This document shows positions 14,959 to 23,080 of a stretch of DNA of 54,231 bases, in pieces. This DNA comes from a virus, in IMG/VR virus record IMGVR_UViG_3300036785_000256, positions 1 through 54,231 of that record. One strand, given 5' to 3'. Within the stretch, counting starts at the first letter, position 1. The number at the start of each line of letters is the position of its first letter. Made by a program: the position numbers and the translations under genes. The notes under the pieces are model-generated. The model was given only the letters and a program-made list of their open reading frames with translations. It made no database searches and was not told where the DNA came from.

Positions 14959-15438
14959 ATGGCACGCCAGACCCTGGTAGTGACGATCGCATCGGACGGC
15001 CGCGACCACGGCAAGATCTTCCACATCAAGGAGATGCCCGCCTCGCAAGCCGAGAACTGGGCGATGCGGCTGCTGATGGCACTGGCGCGCGGCAACGTGG
15101 ACGTGCCAGAGGGGTTCTTTGGCATGGGCTGGCAGGCCATTGCCCTGCTCGGCATTCGCGGCCTGGGTGGCGTGCCGTGGAACGACGCCAAGCCGCTGAT
15201 GGACGAGATGATGGCGTGCATCAGCTTCCAGCCGGGCAGCAATCCGTCGGTGCTGCGACCATTGATCGAGGACGATATCGAAGAGGTGCGGACCCGCCTG
15301 AAGCTGCGGGAGGATTGGATCAGCCTGCACCTGGGTTTTTCGTTGAGAGACAGGCTGTCGACCTCGATCGCGGAGTCATCGAGGACGGACCCACCTACGC
15401 CGAATATCGAAACATCCCCCGGACAATTGCCTCACTGA
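14959..15438 (+). CDS. tail assembly chaperone, short form (gpG-like)
   Basis: 159 residues, between tube and tape measure, the usual site of the G/GT chaperone pair. The protein is helical (QAENWAMRLLMALARGNVDV, NDAKPLMDEMMACISF, LIEDDIEEVRTRLKLREDWI). The last 33 residues after the slippery site are low-complexity, as is common for the unshifted form. A classic -1 slippery heptamer lies in frame at 15333-15339. It should bind the tape measure protein during tail assembly. Confidence 0.85.
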   Translation: MARQTLVVTIASDGRDHGKIFHIKEMPASQAENWAMRLLMALARGNVDVPEGFFGMGWQAIALLGIRGLGGVPWNDAKPLMDEMMACISFQPGSNPSVLRPLIEDDIEEVRTRLKLREDWISLHLGFSLRDRLSTSIAESSRTDPPTPNIETSPGQLPH

Positions 15439-15584
15439 TCTCGCCCAATGTGCGGCTGGCCACGCTGCACGAGTTGGACACGGTGTATGGCGTGCGCGAC
15501 CTCTACATGATGCTCGAGGTGGTGCAGGTCGATCGCCACAACGACTGGCTGGCCACCGAGTGGGCCAAACAGCAGCACGAATAG
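14959..15584 (+). CDS. tail assembly chaperone, -1 frameshift fusion (gpGT-like)
   Basis: Ribosomes that slip -1 on G-GGT-TTT (15333-15339, correctly phased as X-XXY-YYZ) continue to TAG 15582, giving about 208 residues. The added 81 residues form a credible domain: GPTYAEYRNIPRTIASLISP, NVRLATLHELDTVYGVRDLY and a terminal EWAKQQHE. This second frame has no good start of its own. A stem CCTCGAT (15362-15368) with ATCGAGG (15378-15384) lies 22 nt beyond the heptamer and may stimulate slipping. The long form is known in lambda-like systems to be needed in a small fixed ratio to the short form. Confidence 0.85.
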
Positions 15585-15593
15585 GAGGTCGTC

Positions 15594-17882
15594 ATCCCTA
15601 CGGTCATTGACGAACTCCTGGTAACGGTTGGGATCGACGCCACCGCTGTCACTACAGGCAGCCAGCAGACATCCGCCGCAACGGCTCGGATAGAAAGGGA
15701 CTTTGAGTCCCTTGCCACTGCGGTGGCGCGGCGTACCAAGGCGATGAACGATGCGGTCGCGGCCAGCATCGAGGACTTAGGCCGCCGCACCGAAGAAGGC
15801 ACCAAGCGCACCGGTCGCTCGATCGAAGGAGCGTTCAAACCCGCCACCGAGACCATCCGTGGGCTGCGCAACGAGTTCCTGGCACTGATCGGGCTGTCGA
15901 GCCTGTCGGTCGCCGGGCTCGAGCGCATGTTCACCTCGATCTCGTCCACCACGGCGGAGTTGGGCCGCAACGCGGCGGCGGTCGGGGCGTCGGCGCAGAG
16001 CCTGTATGGCTGGCAGGGTGTGGCGCGCGCCTTTGGCGGCAGCGCGCAGGACGCCACGTCCAGTATCGGCTCACTGACCTCCGCGTTCGCGCGGCTGCGT
16101 CAGTTCGGCGAGATCGACCCGGTGATCGGCGCCTACCAGAGCTTCCTTCACCGGGCGATCGGCGCCAACGAAGACCCGCAACGGCTGATGCAAGAGGCGC
16201 TGCACCGCCTCGACACCTCCGGGATGTCCATGCCGGAGCGGCTGGCCTGGGGCCAGAAGCTCAATATCGCCGCGCCGCTGATCCAGGCCACGCCACAACA
16301 GCGGGATTACATCCGCACCAAGGAACAAAGCTGGGCACCGAGCGACGAAGAGATCAAGCGCTTTAACGACTTCAACATCGCGGCCGAACTGGCGCACAGC
16401 GTCATCACCTCGACCTGGGAGAAGATCGCCGGCCAGTTGGCACCAGCGGTCACCGATCTGGTCAACCGATTCGCCCAATGGGTGGAGAAGAACCAGGGCT
16501 GGATCGCGCAGAAGATCCCGGAGGTGATCGAGGCGATCTGGAACGGCATGAAGACGCTGGCCGGATGGATACAAAAGGCCGTCGACTACATGGGCGGCTG
16601 GGAGAACCTGATCACCGCCGTCGGCGCGGCGTTCATCGCCTGGAAGACCGTCGGCGTGATCCAGGTGATAGCGAGCTTGGCGGCATCGCTGCTCGGCATC
16701 GTCGGCACGCTGGGTTCGATCCCGGCGCTCGCGGTCGCGGCGGCAGCCGCGCTGGCGTACGTGTTCGAGGGCAACAAGGCGCAGCAGGGCGAGATCGTGG
16801 CCGCCGCCAAGGCCAAGGGCCTGACTGCGCATACCGATATGATCGAGGGCCTGCAACGGGAACTGCACGGCAAGAAAGCTTTCTACTTCACCAACGACGC
16901 GACCGGCGCAGAGGTGCCTTGGGAGGAAGGGCTCAAGACCATCGGGGTCGACCCGAAGACCGGCATGGGCTTTGCCGGGCCACGCGACTTCCTGGGCACC
17001 GGACTGGCTGGCGCCACCTCCGGACGTGACGCCGCGATAGCCGCTGCCACGGGCGGCGGTGGAGGCGGTGGCGGCGGTGGCGGTGCGGAAACCAGCACCG
17101 CGCAACCATCCGACTCCATGCGGATTGCGCACGACTACTACCGCAGCAAGGGATGGACCGAGGATCAGACCGCCGGCATCCTGGGTTATCTGCGCGGCGA
17201 AAGCGGCGCCAACCTCAACATCAACGCATTCAACCCGGCTGGCGGTGGTCAGGGCGCGCAGGGCATCGCGCAATGGCGTGGCGCACGCATCGATGCGTTC
17301 CGGCGTATCTACGGCCATGACCCACGTGGCGCGCCGCTGCAAGAGCAACTGGAATTCGTCCAGCATGAGTTCGAGACCAGCGAGGCCGGCGCGGCTGCGC
17401 GGCTGCGTGGTTCGACCTCGGCATACGATGCCGGCGGCAACGTGGTGCAATACTTCGGCCGCCCGTTGCCACAGGACGTGGCGTCGGAACGCGCACGGCG
17501 GGGTGGCTTCGCGCAGGGCTTGGCGGGGAGATTCGGCCCCGGCGGCGCTGGCGCTCCGGCTAGTTCGACGGCGGCCCCGCGCGGCCTCGGTCCGCTGCCG
17601 CCGTCCACCCTCCCGGCGGATTTCTTCAACCTGCCCGGACCGGTCCCGGTCGGTCACCTCGGGCTGGTGCGCAACCCTGATGGTTCGATCGGCACCCCCG
17701 GCGGCGGGTTCGGACGGCACGCCAGCAACGTCGACAACAGCCGGTCATCGTCGAACAACGTGCACATCGCCTCGATCACGGTGAACACCCAGGCCACCGA
17801 CGCCCACGGGATCGCGCGCGACCTCGGGGCCAAGCTGAGGAAGATGCAGTTCGTGAACGACGCCAACTACGGCTTGGCGTAG
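15594..17882 (+). CDS. tape measure protein with tail lysozyme domain, ATC start
   Basis: 762 residues if translation begins at ATC 15594, five bases after AGGAGG (15583-15588). That start gives PTVIDELLVTVGIDATAV, a typical tape measure N-terminus; the first GTG (15723) would remove 43 such residues and has no ribosome site. The protein is helical, with hydrophobic segments near residues 340-395 (VIQVIASLAASLLGIVGTLG). A glycine run near residue 490 leads to a phage tail lysozyme domain at about 506-650, with Glu536 in LRGESGANLNINAFNP and QGIAQWRGARIDAFRRIYGH. It sets tail length and probably opens peptidoglycan at DNA entry. It is short for a tape measure, so the tail should be short. Confidence 0.85.
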   Translation: MPTVIDELLVTVGIDATAVTTGSQQTSAATARIERDFESLATAVARRTKAMNDAVAASIEDLGRRTEEGTKRTGRSIEGAFKPATETIRGLRNEFLALIGLSSLSVAGLERMFTSISSTTAELGRNAAAVGASAQSLYGWQGVARAFGGSAQDATSSIGSLTSAFARLRQFGEIDPVIGAYQSFLHRAIGANEDPQRLMQEALHRLDTSGMSMPERLAWGQKLNIAAPLIQATPQQRDYIRTKEQSWAPSDEEIKRFNDFNIAAELAHSVITSTWEKIAGQLAPAVTDLVNRFAQWVEKNQGWIAQKIPEVIEAIWNGMKTLAGWIQKAVDYMGGWENLITAVGAAFIAWKTVGVIQVIASLAASLLGIVGTLGSIPALAVAAAAALAYVFEGNKAQQGEIVAAAKAKGLTAHTDMIEGLQRELHGKKAFYFTNDATGAEVPWEEGLKTIGVDPKTGMGFAGPRDFLGTGLAGATSGRDAAIAAATGGGGGGGGGGGAETSTAQPSDSMRIAHDYYRSKGWTEDQTAGILGYLRGESGANLNINAFNPAGGGQGAQGIAQWRGARIDAFRRIYGHDPRGAPLQEQLEFVQHEFETSEAGAAARLRGSTSAYDAGGNVVQYFGRPLPQDVASERARRGGFAQGLAGRFGPGGAGAPASSTAAPRGLGPLPPSTLPADFFNLPGPVPVGHLGLVRNPDGSIGTPGGGFGRHASNVDNSRSSSNNVHIASITVNTQATDAHGIARDLGAKLRKMQFVNDANYGLA

Positions 17883-17885
17883 CCG

Positions 17886-18941
17886 ATGCCGATCACGCCT
17901 GTCCCGGTGCCGCCGTTTCCCTCGGTGCCACCGCAACCCGGTGTGCCGCCGCTGGCGGGCAATGGCTATCAGGCATTCACCCGGACCGTGACCACGGTTG
18001 CGGCGCTGGCCTCGGATGTCGGGGTACTGGTCAACCTGTTCAGCGACGCCGCCAAGCAGTGGGGCGTGTTCGATAAGGACTTCAATCCGGTCGCGGTCTG
18101 GGACAGCGTGCATTCGGTGGACTACCGGCACGAATACACCATCGCCGATTATCCGATCGAGAAGGGCGGCTTTGAATCCTACAACAAGGTCGCGCATCCC
18201 TACGACGCGCGGGTGCGGTTCATCATCAGCGACGGCTCGCAGGGCGGCCTGCTCGGTGGCGCGCTGGGTGGTATCGAGACCACCATAGCGAGCTTCACCG
18301 GCGGCAAGTCACCCGGCATGGCGGCGCGCACCGCGCTGCTGTCCGCGCTGGAGGACGCGATCTACTCGCTCGACCTCTACTATGTCATCACGCCGGAGTA
18401 CACCTACCCGAGCGCCAACCTGACGCACATGGAATACCGCCGGGAGATGCGCGGCGGAGTCAGCCTGATCGCGGTGGATGTGTCGCTCCAGGAGGTGCGG
18501 ATCGCCACCACCGCGCAGAGCGCCGATGCGATCCAGGACCCGCAGAACTCGACCTCAGAGCCGGCCGCCAATGACGGCTCACCACAGTCCCCGACGGTTT
18601 CCAACGCTCCATCCGAGGGGTCCGGGCAGGACAGCCTGCACAGCCCGGCCGCGCCTGACAGCGCCCCGAACGCACCGGCCGCCCCAAACGAGCCCACGGT
18701 GCCAATCACGCCGCCAGTGCCGCCAGTGCCCACTGCGCCGCCGCCAGCAGAACTGCCGTCGTTCACCCAGTTCGATGAATACGGGCGCCCGGTGCCGCAG
18801 CTAGACACCACGCCCACGGCCGCCGTCTCGCCAGCCCAGACGCCAGCGGCCATGCCGCCGGCCGCAACGACGGCGCCGTATCCACCGGGCATTCAGACCA
18901 TTTACGTCACCCCCTCCGGTGCCCCGAGCGGGGTGCTGTGA
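17886..18941 (+). CDS. baseplate/tail tip protein with Pro-rich tail
   Basis: 351 residues. The core (about 30-210) has the pattern W-G-V-F-D-K-D-F-N-P-V-A-V-W-D-S-V-H-S-V-D-Y-R-H-E-Y, DYPIEKGGFESYNKVAHPYD, LEDAIYSLDLYYVITPEYTY, then HMEYRREMRGGVSLIAVDVS, seen in proteins encoded just after the tape measure in related myoviruses. Residues 215-351 are a Pro/Ala/Ser-rich disordered tail. Likely a distal tail or baseplate hub component; the exact T4 or P2 equivalent is unclear. Confidence 0.65.
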   Translation: MPITPVPVPPFPSVPPQPGVPPLAGNGYQAFTRTVTTVAALASDVGVLVNLFSDAAKQWGVFDKDFNPVAVWDSVHSVDYRHEYTIADYPIEKGGFESYNKVAHPYDARVRFIISDGSQGGLLGGALGGIETTIASFTGGKSPGMAARTALLSALEDAIYSLDLYYVITPEYTYPSANLTHMEYRREMRGGVSLIAVDVSLQEVRIATTAQSADAIQDPQNSTSEPAANDGSPQSPTVSNAPSEGSGQDSLHSPAAPDSAPNAPAAPNEPTVPITPPVPPVPTAPPPAELPSFTQFDEYGRPVPQLDTTPTAAVSPAQTPAAMPPAATTAPYPPGIQTIYVTPSGAPSGVL

Positions 18942-19268
18942 ATGAGCGGCACGACCTACTCGACCGGCGCGCTGCGTCAGATCGTGCCGTTGCAGACGGT
19001 GCCGGCGCAGGTGCTGAACACCACGCTGAACGGTCAGTACTGCCAGATCAATGTCTACCAGCGGACCACCGGGCTGTTCGTCGACGTCGGGTTGAACGGC
19101 CTGCTGGTGGTCGGTGGTATCCTGGCACTCGACCGCAACTGGATCATCCGGGACTTCTATCGCGGCTTCCTGGGTGACATCACGTTCTGGGACAGCCAGG
19201 GCACCGAGGACCCTGACTGGACCGGGATCGGCCAGCGCTTCTTCCTGGGCTACTGGCCGCCGGTATGA
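18942..19268 (+). CDS. baseplate plug-like protein (DUF6983-like)
   Basis: 108 residues, start touching the previous stop. It matches the small baseplate plug pattern: IVPLQTVPAQVLNTTLNGQY, I-N-V-Y-Q-R-T-T-G-L-F-V-D-V, NGLLVVGGILALDRNWIIRD, GFLGDITFWDSQGTEDPDWT and a C-terminal L-G-Y-W. Proteins of this family are encoded between tail-tip and hub genes and are thought to sit between hub and tube. The next gene overlaps by ATGA. Confidence 0.75.
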   Translation: MSGTTYSTGALRQIVPLQTVPAQVLNTTLNGQYCQINVYQRTTGLFVDVGLNGLLVVGGILALDRNWIIRDFYRGFLGDITFWDSQGTEDPDWTGIGQRFFLGYWPPV

Positions 19269-20293
19269 GCGATCATCCTCGCTCCAACCGGGCAGTCCCA
19301 CCAGACACGCCCGGGGCGCCGGATTTCTCGATTACCAACCAGCCGACCCCAAAGGTCACACTACCGCCGCCTACGCCATCGCCGGTCCCGGCGCCCGCCG
19401 CCCAGCCGCAGCCGATCTTCGCCCGCCGCAAGATCGACGTCACCTTCACGCTCGGCACCGGCAAGTTCACCGAGACCAATTCCTCCACCATCAAGGTCAC
19501 CGGACTGCGCTGCTCGGTGTCGATCGCCGAAGCCGGCATGACCGGCGCCAAGGCCCACGTCATGGTGTGGGGCCTTACCTTCGATCAGATGAACAAGCTG
19601 TCCACCCTCGGGCTGCAATATGCCGGCCCGCTGTTCAACATGATCGCGGTGGATGCCGGCGACGATGACAGCGGCATGACCCGTGTGTTCGAGGGCCAGA
19701 TGACCGACGGCTACCTGGACGGCGCAGCGCAGCCGGCGGTGGCGTTCCAGCTTACCGCCACGTCCTCCAAGCCCAATGACATGAAGCCGGTGCCGCCGAC
19801 CTCCGCGAAAGGCCCGGTGGATGTGGCCGGGCAGATGAAGATCTTCGCGCAACAGGCCGGGCTGAAGTTCGAGAACGCCGGGGTCACCGGGGTGCATCCG
19901 ACGATCTACCTGCCGGGCACGCTGGGCGAGCAGATGAAGAGCTTCGCCCGGCACGCCAACATCGCCATGACCATCCGCAACGGCACCCTGCGCATCACCC
20001 CAAAGACGGGGCCGCCAGTGCCTACCGGGGGCATCCCGCTGGTGTCGCCCGGCACCGGCATGGTCGGCTACCCGGCCTTCGCCTCCAACGCCATCAAGGG
20101 GGTCAGTGTGTTCAACCCGCTGATCCGCTGCCAGGACTGGATCAAGATCGACAGCAGCCTGAAGGCCGCGTGCGGGCAGTGGCGGATCATCGAGCTTGGC
20201 ATCGAGTTGGAATCGCAGCGGCCCAACGGCTCGTGGTTTTCCAGCTTCACCGCCACCCGCGAAGTACTGCGACCTGGGACAGGGACATCATGA
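19265..20293 (+). CDS. baseplate hub protein
   Basis: 342 residues. A Pro-rich N-terminus (1-50) is followed by a beta-domain protein: RKIDVTFTLGTGKFTETNSS, KAHVMVWGLTFDQMNKLSTL, ARHANIAMTIRNGTLRITPK and VSVFNPLIRCQDWIKIDSSL. The pattern and the position before the spike gene fit hub proteins related to P2 gpD or T4 gp27, which hold the spike and link it to the tube. It overlaps the spike gene by ATGA. Confidence 0.75.
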   Translation: MSDHPRSNRAVPPDTPGAPDFSITNQPTPKVTLPPPTPSPVPAPAAQPQPIFARRKIDVTFTLGTGKFTETNSSTIKVTGLRCSVSIAEAGMTGAKAHVMVWGLTFDQMNKLSTLGLQYAGPLFNMIAVDAGDDDSGMTRVFEGQMTDGYLDGAAQPAVAFQLTATSSKPNDMKPVPPTSAKGPVDVAGQMKIFAQQAGLKFENAGVTGVHPTIYLPGTLGEQMKSFARHANIAMTIRNGTLRITPKTGPPVPTGGIPLVSPGTGMVGYPAFASNAIKGVSVFNPLIRCQDWIKIDSSLKAACGQWRIIELGIELESQRPNGSWFSSFTATREVLRPGTGTS

Positions 20294-20955
20294 GCGGCCA
20301 GCAAGGCTATCGCGACGATTACACCACGAACGACGAACACAATGCGCTCGAGTTCATGATCCAAAAGTATATCGGCAAGATGGCGACCAACACCGTGGTC
20401 AAGGTGGTCGGGGTCACCAACAACGGGGAAGTGTCCCCGGTCGGCCGGATCGACGTGATGCCGATGGTCCATCAGATCGACCCGGACGGCAACGCCACGC
20501 CGCACGGCACCATCTACAGCGTGCCCTACCATCGCCACGGCGGGGGCAGCAACGGCATCATCATGGACCCGAAGGTCGGCGACGTCGGCATCCTGGCCCA
20601 TGCCAGCCGGGACATCACCGGCGTGCTGGCCACCCGCGACTTCGCGGTGCCGCAGTCGCGGCGCCACTGCGACTGGCAGGACGCGATCTACGTCGGCCAG
20701 ACGCTCAACCTGCAACCGACCAACTACATCCGGTTCCACGACGGCGGGGTCGATATCGTCAGCCCCGGCACCATCCACATCCAGGCGCCGACCATCACGA
20801 TCCAGACCGGCAACTGCACGATGGACGCCAGCGGCAACCTGACGGTCCAGGGCGAAGTCACCTCGCAGGTCGGGCCGGTCACGCTCGGCACCCATCACCA
20901 CCAGGGAGTGCAACCGGGGGCCGGGCAATCAGGACCGCCCGTGCCGGGCACCTGA
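20290..20955 (+). CDS. baseplate spike (gp138-like)
   Basis: 221 residues from ATG 20290. The N-terminal OB-like domain (TVVKVVGVTNNGEVSPVGRI, VPYHRHGGGSNGIIMDPKVG, VGILAHASRDITG) matches the gp138 N-terminal family. The middle is a beta-helix shaft (GGVDIVSPGTIHIQAPTITI, QTGNCTMDASGNLTVQGEVT). The tip T-H-H-H-Q-G-V-Q-P-G-A-G-Q-S-G-P-P carries the histidines that bind an iron atom at the apex of such spikes. It should form the trimeric membrane-piercing needle. Confidence 0.85.
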   Translation: MSGQQGYRDDYTTNDEHNALEFMIQKYIGKMATNTVVKVVGVTNNGEVSPVGRIDVMPMVHQIDPDGNATPHGTIYSVPYHRHGGGSNGIIMDPKVGDVGILAHASRDITGVLATRDFAVPQSRRHCDWQDAIYVGQTLNLQPTNYIRFHDGGVDIVSPGTIHIQAPTITIQTGNCTMDASGNLTVQGEVTSQVGPVTLGTHHHQGVQPGAGQSGPPVPGT

Positions 20956-21022
20956 CGCCCCGCTGGGCGGCTTCTGGCGCTTCCCTCTAAACCACTAGCC
21001 GCTGGACGCTGGCGGGCGCCCT

Positions 21023-21059
21023 GCGCCTCCCCAGGGGCATCCAACCGTATGGGAGGCGC
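21023..21059 (+). promoter_or_regulatory. hairpin sequestering the ribosome site of baseplate J
   Basis: GCGCCTCCC (21023-21031) pairs perfectly with GGGAGGCGC (21051-21059) around a 19-nt loop. The right arm contains GGGAGG, the Shine-Dalgarno of the ATG at 21063, so the folded RNA should hide it. The gap 20956-21062 has no gene; this 9-bp stem is the only strong structure I see in it. Confidence 0.6.
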
Positions 21060-21062
21060 CTA

Positions 21063-22496
21063 ATGTCTGGCACTACCTCAGTTCCGAGCCCGACCTGGAC
21101 TGCGGAAGGACTGCTGCTGCCGACCGAGGCGCAGATCCTCGCCGGGGTGCAGGCTGACATCAACGCGGCGCTGGGCGGCGGGGTCAATCCGGCGCTGGAG
21201 ACGCCACAAGGGCAGTTGGCGAGTTCCGAGACCGCGATCCTGGCCGACACCAACGACCAGTTCCTGTTCCTGGTGCAGCAGTTCGACCCGGCTTATTCAT
21301 CCGGCCGCTACCAGGACGCGCTGGGTCGCATCTACTTCCTGTCCCGCAACCCCGCACTCCCCACCACCGTCACCGCACTGTGCACCGGACTGGTCGGCGC
21401 GATCATCCCGGCGGGCTCGCTGGCGCGCGCGATCGACGGCAACATGTACCAGAGCCTCGCCGCTGGCACGTTCGGGGTCGGCGGCACGGTCAGCATCGAG
21501 TTCCAGTGCACCGTCAACGGACCGATCACCTGTCCGGCCGGGGCGCTGTCGCAGATCTATCAATCGGTGTCGGGCTGGGACAGCATCACCAATCCGGCGG
21601 ACGGCGTGGTGGGCAACAACGTTGAGACCCGCACCGCGTTCGAGCACCGCCGCCAACAGACCATCGCCGCCAACAGCGTCAGCCTCGTGGCCTCCGTGCA
21701 GGGCGCGGTGCTTGAGGTCGACAACGTGCTGGACGCCTATACCACCGAGAACTTCACCGGCAATCCGGTGGTACTGGATGGCGTCACACTGCCGGCGCAT
21801 TCGCTCTACGTGTGCGCGGCCGGCGGCGCGCCGCAGGATATCGGCGAGGCGATCTGGTCGAAGAAGTCGCTGGGCTGCGCGATGGCCGGCAACACCACGG
21901 TGACGGTTACCGACAGCAACAGCGGCTACACCCCGCCCGCGCCCACCTACCAGATCACCTACCAAACCGCCGTGCCCCAGACCTTCGTGATGCAGGTCAA
22001 CCTCGTCAAAAGCCCCCTGGTCCCGGCCAATGCCGGCACGCTGATCGCCAACGCGGTGCTGGCCGCCTGGGCGGGACTGGACGGCGGCCCCCGCATGCGG
22101 ATCGGCGCCACGGTCTATGCCAGCCGGTTCTACGCGCCGGTCGCGCTGCTCGGCCCGTGGGCGCAGATCATCGAGATCCAGGTCGGATCATCGGCGCACC
22201 CAACCGCCAGCTTCACCGCCTCGATCGCCACCAACCAATTGACCGTGTCAGCCATTGCCTCGGGCGTCATCGCGGTGGGCACCGTGGTGCAGGGGGTCAG
22301 CGTGCCGGACGGCACCGTCGTCACCGCTCTGGGCACCGGCACGGGCGGCACTGGAACCTACACCCTGTCCGTCACGGCTCTTACGGTGGCATCTGAGGCG
22401 ATGTATGGCGTGACCCCGTCCGGCGACTTCGAGACCGTGGGGATTGCCCATGTGCCGGTGATCAGCGCCGCCAACGTGCTGCTGGTGCTGACCTGA
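21063..22496 (+). CDS. baseplate J-like protein with C-terminal inserted domain
   Basis: 477 residues, family PF04865. Features: [60 protein letters not shown], a P-A-G-A-L-S-Q-I-Y segment, and [20 protein letters not shown]. Residues 382-449 are the same type of inserted domain as in the terminator and sheath ([15 protein letters not shown], then [10 protein letters not shown]), placed just before the last 28 residues. Known J proteins form the baseplate wedge. The ribosome site lies in a hairpin. The stop overlaps the next start. Confidence 0.85.
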   Translation: MSGTTSVPSPTWTAEGLLLPTEAQILAGVQADINAALGGGVNPALETPQGQLASSETAILADTNDQFLFLVQQFDPAYSSGRYQDALGRIYFLSRNPALPTTVTALCTGLVGAIIPAGSLARAIDGNMYQSLAAGTFGVGGTVSIEFQCTVNGPITCPAGALSQIYQSVSGWDSITNPADGVVGNNVETRTAFEHRRQQTIAANSVSLVASVQGAVLEVDNVLDAYTTENFTGNPVVLDGVTLPAHSLYVCAAGGAPQDIGEAIWSKKSLGCAMAGNTTVTVTDSNSGYTPPAPTYQITYQTAVPQTFVMQVNLVKSPLVPANAGTLIANAVLAAWAGLDGGPRMRIGATVYASRFYAPVALLGPWAQIIEIQVGSSAHPTASFTASIATNQLTVSAIASGVIAVGTVVQGVSVPDGTVVTALGTGTGGTGTYTLSVTALTVASEAMYGVTPSGDFETVGIAHVPVISAANVLLVLT

Positions 22497-23065
22497 TGCG
22501 GAACTACCTGCAAACCATCATTAGCGAATACGGCACCTCGCCGTCGATCAATGCGCTGGTCTACTGCATGAACCAGTGGAAGGACCCCACCGCCAACATC
22601 AACAACTTTTATGACATGGTGTTCAACATCGCCACCGCCCAAGGCTATGGGCTGGACGTGTGGGGCCGCATCCTGTGCGTGGGGCGGGTGTTGCAGGTCA
22701 CCCTGTCGGACCCGTGGTTCGGCTTCGAGGAAGCCACGACCCTGAGTGCGTGGCCGTGGAACCAGGGCATCTTCTATAACGGCGAGCCGCTGCTCGGGAA
22801 TTTTGCCTTGTCCGATGATGGGTTCCGCACGCTGCTGATGGCGAAGGCGGCATTCAACATCTGTCCCGGCAACGCAGAGTCGATCAACCAAATCCTGCTG
22901 ACTTTGTTCCCCGGCCGTGGCAACGCCTACGTGGTGGACAACCGGGACATGTCGATGACCTACGTGTTCGACTTCACACCCACGCCGGTCGAGATCGCCA
23001 TCATCCAACAATCCGGGGTGCTGCCGCGTCCGGCCGGCGTCTCGGTGTCCTACACCATTCCGTAA
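22496..23065 (+). CDS. baseplate/tail protein (DUF2612, P2 gpI-like)
   Basis: 189 residues, start overlapping the J stop. It has DUF2612 features: W-K-D-P-T-A-N-I-N-N-F-Y, NIATAQGYGLDVWGRILCVG, a W-F-G-F-E-E-A region, LSDDGFRTLLMAKAAFNICP and an N-Q-I-L-L-T-L-F-P-G-R segment. It sits between J and the first fibre, where the fibre-attachment protein is expected. Likely it connects fibres to the baseplate wedge. Confidence 0.8.
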   Translation: MRNYLQTIISEYGTSPSINALVYCMNQWKDPTANINNFYDMVFNIATAQGYGLDVWGRILCVGRVLQVTLSDPWFGFEEATTLSAWPWNQGIFYNGEPLLGNFALSDDGFRTLLMAKAAFNICPGNAESINQILLTLFPGRGNAYVVDNRDMSMTYVFDFTPTPVEIAIIQQSGVLPRPAGVSVSYTIP

Positions 23066-23080
23066 CGGCGAGGACCGCGC

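Noticed and set aside
19361-22000. Several long open frames antisense to hub, spike and J genes
   Set aside because: They run opposite to well-supported genes and have repetitive Arg/Gly/His composition.
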